A stretch of DNA of 64,000 nt from Palaemon carinicauda. Taxonomy: Eukaryota > Arthropoda > Malacostraca > Decapoda > Palaemonidae. Where the stretch lies: positions 88,768,804 to 88,832,803 of the forward strand of contig NC_090751.1 of NCBI RefSeq assembly GCF_036898095.1. Direction: 5' to 3'. The notes beneath the pieces are model-generated. The model was not told the origin of the DNA. It saw only the letters and a program-made list of their open reading frames with translations, and did no database searches. This document shows positions 1 through 9,382 of this stretch, piece after piece. Every line of letters begins with the position of its first letter. Positions within the stretch are counted from its first letter, which is position 1. Position numbers and translations under genes: made by a program.

Positions 1-1047
1 TCTCTCCCGGCAGGTTCAGAAGTCGACTGTCTTCACTTCATCAAAGAAAACCCGAGACCTTCATCTCATGATTTTGTCTCCCTAGCCGTGAAGAAAAGGT
101 TTGGAATCTCGAAGAAATGTTTAGACTTCCTAGAGGAATACAAAACAAAGTTTACCAGAAGGCAATATGAGTCATCCTGGAAGAAGTGGGTGTCCTTCGT
201 CAAGGCAAAGAATCCTACGGAAATAACCATAGATTTCTGTATATCCTTCTTCATTCACCTTCATGGACAAGGCTTAGCAGCCAATACGATTTCCACTTGT
301 AAATCAGCCTTGACAAGACCACTACTGTATGCCTTCCAGATAGACTTGTCCAACGAAATCTTTAACAAACTTCCGAAGGCATGTGCTAGACTCCGTCCTG
401 CACCTCCACCAAGACCCATCTCCTGGTCTCTGGATAAGGTGCTCCATTTTGCCTCTAGCCTGGACAATGAATCTTGCCCTCTGAAAGACTTGACTCAAAA
501 AGTAATTTTCCTTTTTGCTCTCGCCTCGGGAGCACTAGTCAGTGAAATAGTGGCTTTATCTAGAGAAGAGGGCCAGATACAAATCGACGAAACAGGGAAA
601 CTTACCCTCTTCCCTGACCCAACGTTTCTTGCTAAGAATGAACTCCCTACTAAGAGGTGGGGCCCATGGAAAATCTGCCCTCTGAAGGAAGATGTCTCTC
701 TATGCCCAATAGAGAGTCTAAAGGTCTATCTTTGAAGAACTTCAGACTTTGGCAGAGGACAACTCTTTAAAGGAAAAACATCGGGTAGTGATTTGTCACT
801 TAAACAACTAAGGGCGAAAGTCACCTACTTTATTCGCAGAGCGGATCCTGACAGTACACCCGCAGGTCCTGATCCTACAAAAGTCGCCTCTTCCCTAAAT
901 TTCTTCCAAGAAATGAGTTTCGAAAGCCTTCGATCTTTCACAGGCTGGAAATCCTCAAGAGTGTTCTTTAAACACTATGCATAGCAGGTGCACGAACTCA
1001 AAAAATTTTTGGTAGCCGCAGGTAGTGTATTGAAACCTGCTACTTAG
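1..1047 (+). pseudogene. DIRS tyrosine recombinase, B copy 1 (degenerate)
   Basis: YR-type recombinase that would integrate the circular cDNA. The N-terminal SAM-like domain (KKRFGISKK..., GQGLAANTIS) and catalytic domain are recognisable by comparison with copies A and C. A TGA at 733-735 interrupts the frame where copy C has CGT. The catalytic Arg position reads ALVSE instead of ARVSE, and the H-x-x-R box reads PDPT instead of HDPR; only the C-terminal KHYA tyrosine remains. The protein would therefore be inactive even with read-through. The reading frame ends at TAG 1045-1047. The same lesions occur in the second copy (10501-11529), so they predate the duplication. Confidence 0.85.
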
Positions 1048-1898
1048 TGCTGCGTAGGACAGTGAGTTATTTCGGGACTCTAACTCAACAGGTGCCTGTG
1101 TTGACCATAGTGCGATACATAGAGATTTTAAGTGCCACTTAGTAGCACGAAAGACTGTTCTTCTACAAGGTGAAGTAACATAGACTTGAACACGTGTGCC
1201 ACATGTTTATTTGGACATGAAGTGTATTGTGACTTAAAAGACTTTTAGTTCCTTTGGAACCCATGTGTGTAACGGCAAGTTTTTCCTTTTCAGATTCCAC
1301 ACCCTTGTCTTATGTAGTCCTCAGTCTATGTTTATTAATCAATAATTTTATTGTAAATTATTTATCCTATTTCATATTATCGCGAATATTTTCTAGAATA
1401 AAATAGAATTTTCATACCATATGAGTCTTATTTTGCCCCTCTATATGAAATACACTACTGTTACTAAGCTTTATTTGCCTTTATTATAATTCATGTTATA
1501 ATATTGCTCCTGTCTGATATAAGCTCACCTAAGAAAAGTGAAATATTTGTTCCCACACAAGTACTTAACTTTCCTAATCTGTCTACGAGACCGACAAGAT
1601 CCTCATCTACAGGTGAGTTTGTCTTCATCAGGATACTTCGAGATGTTCCAATCGTCCAAACAGGACTTCCTGCCAGGGGGGCAGGAAGCCATGTCTTAGT
1701 TTATGCCATTGGTAGTGACATGTAACGGAGATGTCACGGTCTCTAAGGTCATCAGACCAAAGGAATATTGTTTGAAGTAGAAGGCACTACCGAAACAAGG
1801 AAAATCCACGATACCCTAATTCTCTGGTACACTTTCATCAGGACGTCATGGCTTGAGCCCAAAAAACGGATTTTGAGCGAAGCGAAAAATCTATTTTT
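1048..1898 (+). other. B 3' non-coding region with conserved hairpin and first half of ICR
   Basis: AT-rich and non-coding. It holds a hairpin of the form ACTTCCTGCC-(G/A loop)-GGCAGGAAG (about 1664-1690) that recurs at the same relative place in copies C, D and F. From about 1838 it enters the ICR hairpin (GGACGTCATGGC then GCCCAAAAAACGG...), which is cut at the TTTTTGGG sequence by the insertion of copy A. Confidence 0.7.
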
Positions 1899-1907
1899 GG
1901 GCTCGAA

Positions 1908-2168
1908 CCTGTGCCGCCCAGTGAATAAGCTCCATTTAGCACTTATTCTTAGGTAATTTACTGCTAAATATACCAGAGAAAAAATGTAAAGGAGTGCTAG
2001 GTTAACTAGCTCGCTCACCTATTGGTGTCGGTATAAAATTGGGCGTATAATCCAGAGGTCCCGCACTATTTAGATTCATCCACGACAAAGACCCCAATAG
2101 AGGAGAGCCGTTCAACCTCACTCGGCACCACCAACTCTGCATCCGCTCAGAACCCAACTCCTTTTAGC
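1908..2168 (+). repeat. Left inverted terminal repeat of copy A
   Basis: Reverse complement of 9122-9382 with only a few mismatches: CCTGTGCCGCCCAGTGAAT at the outer end and AACCCAACTCCTT at the inner end. In DIRS elements the ITRs are expected to hold the promoter and to provide the termini that pair with the ICR during circle formation; no promoter motif was identified here. Confidence 0.85.
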
Positions 2169-3493
2169 ACGCCTGTGTTGTAACCCGCTTTTTTTGTTGT
2201 GCTCTCGTATTTCGCTATTTTCCACTGGATTATGGCTTCTTCATCGGTTTCCCAGGAGACACCGCCTAAGTTAAGTACCAAGCTATGTTTTGCTGTGTTT
2301 TGAGCAATCTAGATCGTTTAATATTTAAATTATAGGAGTTTATTCTCTTCGTTCATATCGATCTTGCTTGATTCTGCTTACAGTTGGTACTCCTGTTTTG
2401 AGAGCTTTTAGTTTCACTCGCGGTGTTACTATGTGTATTATTTTTATTATTAATTAAATGTTATTTGTTATTGTGGATATTCATTATTTAGCGTTTAGAA
2501 CCCTCGTGGTTCATTTTTAGGGCCGATATCAGTTACGTATCGTTATGGCTTGCCGACCTTCGTTACTAGGCGGCAATTTTATTTTATAAGTCATCAGGTG
2601 TGTCCTGTTGCATGCCTTGCCCTAAATTTTTTATGTGTATATTTATATAAGTGTTCAACGCTATTACTATTATAATGAATATTTGTGCTATTACTCCGTT
2701 TGATCTGTCTGGTTGGGGATCGTCAGTTGGTAGCCCTGCTGCTCCGTATCACGTGATCCTCCCCCAAGCTCCCCCTCTCGCTAGGTGGGCGGCTAGGCTT
2801 CTCTCCCCCCTCCCCTAGGGGACCGTTGCCTTCCCTCCTTTTAGAGGGGGTAGTTCAGTGTGTATGGACTTTGTCCTCCGGGTGTCCCGGCGGGTTCGTC
2901 TCTGTCTAGACGGGTTGGCCACCGGTCAACAGAGTTGGATCCCGGTGCACCCTATTTTATATTCACTTATCACACTTTTATTATGTTATACGAAACCCTC
3001 CGGGTTCGGTTGGCGGTTCTTATCTACAGTTCCGCCCCCTATTAATTTATAACAGTTCCTATGATTATATAGGATTATATATGACAGATCACTATCCCGG
3101 AGTTCCTATATGTATTGGTTTATGGTTATACTTTTATTTCCCGGCCCGGGGCTTGACCTCGCTCCGGGAAATCAGACACTAGGTGTCTTAATTCTTTGTT
3201 ACATCCTTTTTATGATCCCGGCTCGACCGGAATGGATAGCTATACTCTAGTCTTAAGTTAGACTTATGTTTAGGCCCGGGTCCTCCGGACCCGCCCCTAC
3301 TTAAGAGTATTACAGTTAAGCTCTAGTCTTAAGTTAGACTTATGTTTAGGCCCGGGTCCTCCGGACCCGCCCCTACTTAAGAGTATTACAGTTAAGCTCT
3401 AGTCTTAAGTTAGACTTATGTTAAGGCCCGGGTCCTCCGGACCCGCCCCTACTTAAGAGAATTACAGTTTCTCATATACTATTCTTTTTATAG
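2169..3493 (+). other. Copy A 5' leader, probably containing an intron
   Basis: No long ORF. An ATG at 2232 opens a short frame (MASSSVSQ...) whose end resembles a short frame at the same place in copy C (13483): both contain KLST followed by K or R. A pyrimidine-rich tract and TAG (about 3481-3493) immediately precede the gag ATG and look like a splice acceptor; copies C and D have clearer acceptors at the homologous position. A donor in matching phase was not found, so the first exon is unresolved. The stretch also holds three tandem 76-bp repeats. Confidence 0.5.
3245..3472 (+). repeat. Three tandem 76-bp repeats with an internal hairpin
   Basis: Units start with CTCTAGTCTTAAGTTAGAC at 3245, 3321 and 3397 and are almost identical. 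Each contains the perfect inverted repeat CGGGTCCTCCGGACCCG and a TTAAG...CTTAA pair. The array lies just before the gag start in the presumed leader intron of copy A. Function unknown. Confidence 0.92.
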
Positions 3494-5685
3494 ATGGTGC
3501 ATTGTCAGACGACGGCCTGTGCGGCTGTTCTTCATCAGCCTTGTGGCCATAACGTATGTAGGTCTCACGCCCTCTGCGGAGTTCAGCTGGAGGACATAGT
3601 GGTCTGGCACCCTGATAACTGTATGGTCTGTTTTGACCTCATCACCACCCTCGGATCTGATTCGGTGAGTCCCGTTGGCTATGTTGCCTTTCTAATTATT
3701 TTACCTTTTTTGGTATATATACACTATTTAGTAAGATTTCTATGGCCTTGAAGGACCAACGGGAATCTTCCTTTTTATAATTCCCACTATTATTTCAGGC
3801 ATCCCCGGAGCAGAAGACTGCGGCTCGGGCCACACTGAAAGTGTGGGTTAGGGGATTTGCCCGAAACGTCAAAACTAAACAGCCTTACGTCCTGTCTGAA
3901 GACTACTGTGCCATGATCTATCCTAACGCCAAGTCTTCAGCCGCTGTGGCTAGGCATGTTGCAGCTCCCATCATTGCCCACATTGATGCCACCATATCGG
4001 GGTTTATTGATCAAGATCAAGATCCGTCGGATGCCCCCGGAAATCTGGAAGACAATGTTGCTTCCATGAACCTGGACGTCGAACCCATGTTATTGGATGA
4101 TCCGGACGCAGGTAGGGTGGTAAGTGAGGCAGGTGTTACCGGCGCTGAGATTCCTATCCTCAGCCCCGCTCTTTCTTCTTCTTCTGATCGCTCTTCCTCT
4201 CATGGTTTTTCTGGGGACCGTGATTCGTCTCAACGATCGCACCCGGTTCCCCCCAAGGATAAGTCTACATCTAGAACCTTACCTAAAGCTCGTAAGCCTC
4301 ACAAGGCTTCCCATAGTTCTAAGCAGAATACAAACCCGTCATCTAAGGCTTCCGGCTCCTCCTCTAAGTCTCACGACCCGGGAGTACAATCCGCCACTCC
4401 TGCTCCTAGCCCGGGCCTTTCCGAATCAGCCATGCTTCGCATTGTGTCGGAGATGCAAGCTAAGTTGGTGTCGGAAATGCAGGCCAAGATGGACACGATG
4501 TTCTCTAACATCGGTCAGAGACTTGGGGCATTAGAGCAAGGTGCTCCAGAGCGAGTCCAAAGCTCTCTCATCCCGGATGCCTCTAAGCTTCCGCCGTATA
4601 CCAAGAATAATCCTTGGCGCATGGCTCTTCATTCTCCGTTCTCAGACGGAATGTTAACTTTGGAAGGTCTTGGCACTCGTCCTCTAGAGGACTTTGAATT
4701 CTTTCCTCCTGGTCTGGCATTTCCATTTCATGGTTATGCCAGGCTTACCGAGGAAGCTCTGGTTCGGCTAGATAAAGTCCCCAAAGAGACCGTCATCTTC
4801 CCAAAAGAACAAGCCCAATCTGTTTGGGCTAGGTTCCTGAACGACATTGGTTGCACCAACACCATGTTGACGCCGTATAAGAGTTCCTTCACAATGTTTT
4901 TAATGGACAAAAACACCGTGACTCCATGCGTCAATAAGGTAGCAGAGCTTGCTTTCCAATATGCTCTGGAGGAGAAGCCCTTGCCTCCCATCCGAGAGGT
5001 GGATCCGATCTCCCTCCTTCTTCCTTCTGGCATTGAGTGTTGGGACAATGTCCATACCACTTTTACCTCTGGCAAGCTATCAGCGGACTGTGCCTCAGTT
5101 ATGTTTAGTGAACGGCTTCCCCGTCTCCCGGAATCCCTCATTAAACAGGAGTATAATTCCCGCCTACGTTTTGGCCGAACTCTGAACTTGGCCACATCCA
5201 CGGAGTCGATAGCCTTGACTTATGATACTGAGAGTATCTTTAAGTCTCTCAATAAGGCTACGTTGCAGTCATTGTATTATGATCTTTATGACTTCGCTAT
5301 TGCTAAACGTAGGTGTCACAAACACGTCCTGGCTGAGGCGACTATTAGGCACGAGCCTAATAAGCTTATCCGGTCCTCCTGCTGGGGTTCAAATCTCTTC
5401 CCTGAGGATCTTGTGGAGGAAGTCTTGGCAGAGGCCACTAGAGTCAATCAGAGCCTTAAAGCCCGTTGGGGTTTGACTCCTAAACGGAAATATGACCCTG
5501 CAAATTACCAAGCACGGGGTAGGAAGAAGCTCCGCCCGTATACCTCCACCCAGTTCAGGCAACAGCAGAGTAGTTCGTCCAATTTCCGACTGCCTCTTCC
5601 TCCATCTCCCGTTGCTCCTGCGCAGCCTTCCACCTCTCAGGCTCCTTCGGACGACTATGTCACCGTTCTGCTCCCTAAGAGCTAG
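3494..5685 (+). CDS. DIRS gag-like protein of copy A (two exons, 3494-3664 and 3799-5685)
   Basis: Putative structural/nucleic-acid-binding protein, 685 residues if the intron 3665-3798 is removed. Residues 1-57 form a Cys/His domain: C4-x4-C9, G-H19-x2-C22-R-x-H25-A-x-C28, W38...C43-x2-C46, the same pattern as in copies C and D, probably zinc-binding. Then VWVRGFARN, a Ser/Pro-rich disordered stretch (roughly residues 150-260), a conserved central/C-terminal region (NNPWRMA, LEDFEFFP, LFPEDLVEE, RWGLTPKRKY) and a Ser/Gln/Pro-rich tail. The exon junction is phase 0 and no stop intervenes. ATG 3494 is the first in frame, but an upstream exon cannot be excluded. Ends at TAG 5683-5685. Confidence 0.75.
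3665..3798 (+). other. Spliceosomal-type intron inside copy A gag
   Basis: 134 bp, starting GTGAGT after TCG and ending TTATTTCAG before GCATCC. It is AT-rich, contains in-frame stops, and its removal joins the Cys domain to the rest of gag in phase 0. Copies C and D encode the same junction (PPSAEVRDAS... and PPSAEARDVA...) without any intervening sequence. Confidence 0.75.
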
Positions 5686-5881
5686 CTTTCCGGTGCCTCC
5701 ACCACCTCTCCTGCCTTTAACCAGTCTTATGAGGCTCCTAGCTCTTCCCAGAGTTATAACAGAGGTAGAGGCTACCACCGTGGTTCAAACCAGAACAGAG
5801 GTAGAGGAAGAGTTTTTCGCAAGGGAAAGAACTTCCGAGGCGGACGGGGAGGCAACTCCTCAAGCCAATACTGAGGTGTAG

Positions 5882-7708
5882 CAGGTAGGGGGGAGGCTTT
5901 ATGCCTTCCGCAACAAATGGAGGTTCAGTCCCTGGGCTTTCAGTATCATCTCCAAGGGACTGGGGTGGAGTTGGATTCAAGGGCCTCCTCCTCCGAACAA
6001 ATTTCATCAACATTCCACTCCGGACCTAGTCGAATTTGTCCAGGATCTGTTACAAAAGAACGCCATACAAGAAACGAAACACCTGAAGTTTCAGGGTCGG
6101 CTGTTCAGTGTCCCGAAGAAGGATTCAGACAAGAGAAGAGTGATTCTAGACTTATCCCTTCTCAACTTGTCCATTCAATGCGACAAGTTTCGAATGCTTA
6201 CCGTCTCGCAGGTGCGGACCTTACTTCCCCGTGGGGCCGTCACCACCTCTATCGATTTTACAGACGCCTATTATCACGTCCCGATAGCGAGACACTTCCG
6301 TCCGTATCTAGGCTTCCGCCTAGGGGACAAAAATTACTCCTTCAAAGTGATGCCTTTCGGGCTCAACATCGCCCCAAGGATCTTCACAAAGTTAGCAGAA
6401 GTCGCTGTTCAGGAACTCAGAAATCAAGGGATTCAAGTAGTAGCCTATCTGGACGACTGGCTCATTTGGTCAGACACCTCCCAAAATTGCCTAAAAGCCA
6501 CTCACAGAGTCATCCAATATCTTCAATCTCTAGGCTTCCAGATCAACTTCAAGAAGTCCCGTCTTCTTCCGAAATCAAAGTTCCAATGGCTCGGCCTGCA
6601 ATGGGATCTTATATCTCATACTCTGTGTCTTCCCAAACCCAAGAGGTTAGAGATTGCAAGGAACACCAAACGCTTTCTCAAAGACAAAGCAAGTTCCAGA
6701 CGTCTCCAAGAGAGGATTCTAGGGTCCCTTCAATTTGCCTCAGTGACGGATCTACTTCTGAAGGCAAAATTGAAAGTTATCAATCGTGTCTGGCGTTCGA
6801 GGGCGAACCGGAAGCTCCGGGACAGGAAAGTCCGCCTTCCTCCCATTCTACGGGAAAGACTTCTTCCTTGGACAAGAGCCAACAATCTGTCAAAGTCAGT
6901 TCCCCTTCGATTCCCGCCTCCGAAGTTAATCATTCACACGGACGCATCCCTATCAGGTTGGGGCGGCTATTCTCAGCTCAGGAAAGTTCAAGGTCTTTGG
7001 TCTCCCTTATTCCGCCAATTTCACATCAATGTGCTGGAGGCCATGGCAGTTCTTCTAACCCTGAAACGTCTCGCTCTATCCAAGAGACAACACCTTCGTC
7101 TGGTCCTCGACAGCGAAGTGGTGGTCCGCTGCCTCAACAGAGGCGGGTCAAAATCAGGGCCCCTGAACCATGTTCTAGTAGCCATATTCTCCCTAGCAGC
7201 CTCGAACCGTTGGCATCTTTCAGCTGTCCACCTGGCGGGAGTCCGGAACGTAGTGGCAGACGCCTTGTCCCGGACCTCCCCTCTAGAATCGGAATGGTCA
7301 CTCGATCTAAAGTCATTCCGGTGGATTCTCTCTCGGGTTCCCGGTCTCCAAGTGGACCTCTTCGCCACGGAGTCCAACCACAAATTGAGAGTATATGTGG
7401 CTCCCAATCTAGACCCTCGGGCTTACGCCACAGACGCCATGTCACAGAATTGGGACATCTGGGAAAGGATTTATCTCTTTCCCCCGGTGAATCTTTTACT
7501 GAAAGTCCTAGACAAACTGAGATCCTTCAAGGGACAAGTAGCCTTGGTCGCACCCAACTGGCCCAAGAGCAACTGGTATCCTCTCCTGCGAGAGTTGAGA
7601 CTATATCCTCACCCGATACCCAATCCGGTTCTGTCTCAGATAGTACAAACACGCGTTGTGTACGCTTTCTCAAACATTCAGAGCGCCCTAACTTTATGGA
7701 CTTCATGA
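5882..7708 (+). CDS. Reverse transcriptase - RNase H - Dam-like methyltransferase polyprotein, copy A
   Basis: Copies element RNA into DNA. Open for 608 codons. Residues about 15-270: DIRS-type RT, with GRLFSVPKKDSD, IDFTDAYYHVP, MPFGLNIAPRIF and the catalytic YLDDW at residues 189-193. Residues about 350-465: RNase H with HTDAS (D354), a VLEAMA glutamate, LVLDSE and VADALSR (D460). From ~490: VDLFA...DPRA...DAMSQNW...FPP...WPKSNWYP, matching the Dam-like MT domain of DIRS polyproteins. There is no ATG near the start. The same frame continues upstream to 5492 but is broken by TAG 5879-5881, where copies C and D are open, so this is either a nonsense mutation or the ORF is reached by recoding. 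TGA 7706-7708 overlaps an ATG of the YR frame (ATGA). Confidence 0.85.
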   Translation, partial: QVGGRLYAFRNKWRFSPWAFSIISKGLGWSWIQGPPPPNKFHQHSTPDLVEFVQDLLQKNAIQETKHLKFQGRLFSVPKKDSDKRRVILDLSLLNLSIQCDKFRMLTVSQVRTLLPRGAVTTSIDFTDAYYHVPIARHFRPYLGFRLGDKNYSFKVMPFGLNIAPRIFTKLAEVAVQELRNQGIQVVAYLDDWLIWSDTSQNCLKATHRVIQYLQSLGFQINFKKSRLLPKSKFQWLGLQWDLISHTLCLPKPKRLEIARNTKRFLKDKASSRRLQERILGSLQFASVTDLLLKAKLKVINRVWRSRANRKLRDRKVRLPPILRERLLPWTRANNLSKSVPLRFPPPKLIIHTDASLSGWGGYSQLRKVQGLWSPLFRQFHINVLEAMAVLLTLKRLALSKRQHLRLVLDSEVVVRCLNRGGSKSGPLNHVLVAIFSLAASNRWHLSAVHLAGVRNVVADALSRTSPLESEWSLDLKSFRWILSRVPGLQVDLFATESNHKLRVYVAPNLDPRAYATDAMSQNWDIWERIYLFPPVNLLLKVLDKLRSFKGQVALVAPNWPKSNWYPLLRELRLYPHPIPNPVLSQIVQTRVVYAFSNIQSALTLWTS

Positions 7709-8670
7709 AGTTTGCGGCCATGCATGGTGCCAATATCGATCCTCAAAACACCTTGTTTCTAGAATCAGATAAACGGGATTCCACCATCCGCCAATATGAT
7801 TCTGCAGTTAAAAAGTTGGCAAAATTTTTGATGGACTCAGACGTGCACTGTATGAACCTGAACCTTACAGTCACTTTCTTTAGAACTTTATTAGAATCAG
7901 GTTTGGCAGCCAATACTATCACCACTATTAAATCTGCTTTGAAAAAGATTTTCCTAGTGGGTTTTAACATAGACTTAACCGACTCTTTGTTAGCTTCAAT
8001 TCCGAAAGCCTGTGCCAGACTGAAACCGGTTACTCGTCCTACCCCGGTGACCTGGTTCCTTAATGATGTACTCAAATTGGCTTCTGATACCATTAACAGT
8101 TCTTGTGATTACATTCCCCTTCTCAGGAAAACACTTTTCCTGGTGAGCTTGGCTTCCGGGGCAAGAATTTCTGAACTGGCAGCCTTGTCGAGAGACCCGG
8201 GTCATATTGAGTTCCTTCCTTCGGGAGAGGTCCTTCTTTCACCTAACAAATTCTTTTTGGCTAAGAACGAAGACCCTCAAAACAGATGGTCCTCCTGGAA
8301 AATTGTTCCCCTCACGCAAGATCCGTCTCTGTGCCCTGTCACTACTCTTAGGTCTTATTTATCCCGGACCTCCTCTAACTCCTCGGGGCCTCTATTCGTT
8401 AGAGAACAAGGTGGTACCATTACTATTAAAGGGATCAGGCAACAAATTTTGTATTTTATTAAACAAGCTAGCCCTGACTCTTTTCCTCTTGCACATGATA
8501 TCAGAGCGGTTGCTACTTCGGTGAACTTTTTTCACCACATGAATTTTACGGACCTTTCCAGGTATACAGGGTGGAAATCACCGTCAGTGTTCAAGAAACA
8601 CTACCTTAAACATTTGGAAGCCCTAAAATTTTCTACAGTAGCTGCAGGGAGCGTAGTTACTTCCAGGTGA
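7696..8670 (+). CDS. DIRS tyrosine recombinase, copy A (intact)
   Basis: Integrase of the element: recombines the circular DNA intermediate into the genome without a DDE integrase. From ATG 7696 the protein is 324 residues. It has a core-binding N-terminal half (SGLAANTITT, PKACARLKPV) and a catalytic half with Arg157 (SGARISEL), the H267-D-I-R270 box and Tyr303 (KKHYLKH), the full R...HxxR...Y set. The frame is -1 relative to RT and remains open upstream as far as 5917. Starts at 7696 and 7705 are both possible; the 7705 ATG overlaps the RT stop. It is the only YR in the window without a visible lesion. Confidence 0.88.
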   Translation: MDFMKFAAMHGANIDPQNTLFLESDKRDSTIRQYDSAVKKLAKFLMDSDVHCMNLNLTVTFFRTLLESGLAANTITTIKSALKKIFLVGFNIDLTDSLLASIPKACARLKPVTRPTPVTWFLNDVLKLASDTINSSCDYIPLLRKTLFLVSLASGARISELAALSRDPGHIEFLPSGEVLLSPNKFFLAKNEDPQNRWSSWKIVPLTQDPSLCPVTTLRSYLSRTSSNSSGPLFVREQGGTITIKGIRQQILYFIKQASPDSFPLAHDIRAVATSVNFFHHMNFTDLSRYTGWKSPSVFKKHYLKHLEALKFSTVAAGSVVTSR

Positions 8671-8988
8671 CTCACGTGTTAATGCCTTGTCATTTTATCT
8701 CTCCCCCTTACCTGCCTCATTTATACCCTATTTGTATTCGTTGGTTTCGCACCTGAATATTATTATTATATTTGTAAATGTTTAACTCCTGAGTATCTGT
8801 ATATATTATCACTCACGGCATTATTATACCTTATTTGTCAGTTGTTCTACCAAGTGGATTTATGTTCCTTTTAAGATACCCTTATAATTGTTTTGTGGCA
8901 CTCATCTCTGATTAAAGCATCCTGTATTTCCCTTACGCTTATGTTTTTTCCTTTATCTTGCAAGTTTGGTGACATTTCTCTTGTATAG

Positions 8989-9080
8989 ATTCACTGGGCG
9001 GCACAGGTTCGAGCCCAGAAAAGGGATTTTGACGTAGGAAAAATCTATTTCTGGGCGAGGGACCTGTGCCGCCCAGTGAA
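8989..9080 (+). repeat. Internal complementary region of copy A
   Basis: Hairpin with arms TTCACTGGGCGGCACAGGT and ACCTGTGCCGCCCAGTGAA. The first half (…GGTTCGAGCCCAG) is the reverse complement of the left outer end; the second half (CTGGGCGAGGGACCTG…) is the reverse complement of the right outer end. This is the diagnostic DIRS1 arrangement, in which the ICR holds a copy of the joined termini. Confidence 0.88.
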
Positions 9081-9121
9081 CCCTCCCAGCTCCTCTCCCT
9101 TGGAGTCCCCAAACTTTGGGT

Positions 9122-9382
9122 GCTAAGGAGTTGGGTTCTGAGCGGATGCAGAGTTGGTGGTGCCGAGTGAGGTTGAACGGCTCTCCTCTATTGGGGTCTT
9201 TGTCGTAGATGAATCTAAATAGTGCGGGACCTCTGGATTATACGCACAATTTTATACCAACACCAATAGGTGAGCGAGCTAGTTAACCTAGCACTCCTTT
9301 ACATTTTTTCTCTGGTATATTTAGCAGTAAATTACCTAAGAATAAGTGCTAAATGGAGCTTATTCACTGGGCGGCACAGGTC
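9122..9382 (-). repeat. Right inverted terminal repeat of copy A
   Basis: Inverted copy of 1908-2168, running from AAGGAGTTGGGTTCTGAGCG to CACTGGGCGGCACAGG. Confidence 0.85.

Noticed and set aside
5917..8670. A single 917-residue protein in copy A
   Set aside because: Only the last ~325 residues are YR. The upstream part lies over RT/RNase H in another frame and has shadow-like composition. I kept it as a finding about frame openness rather than a gene.
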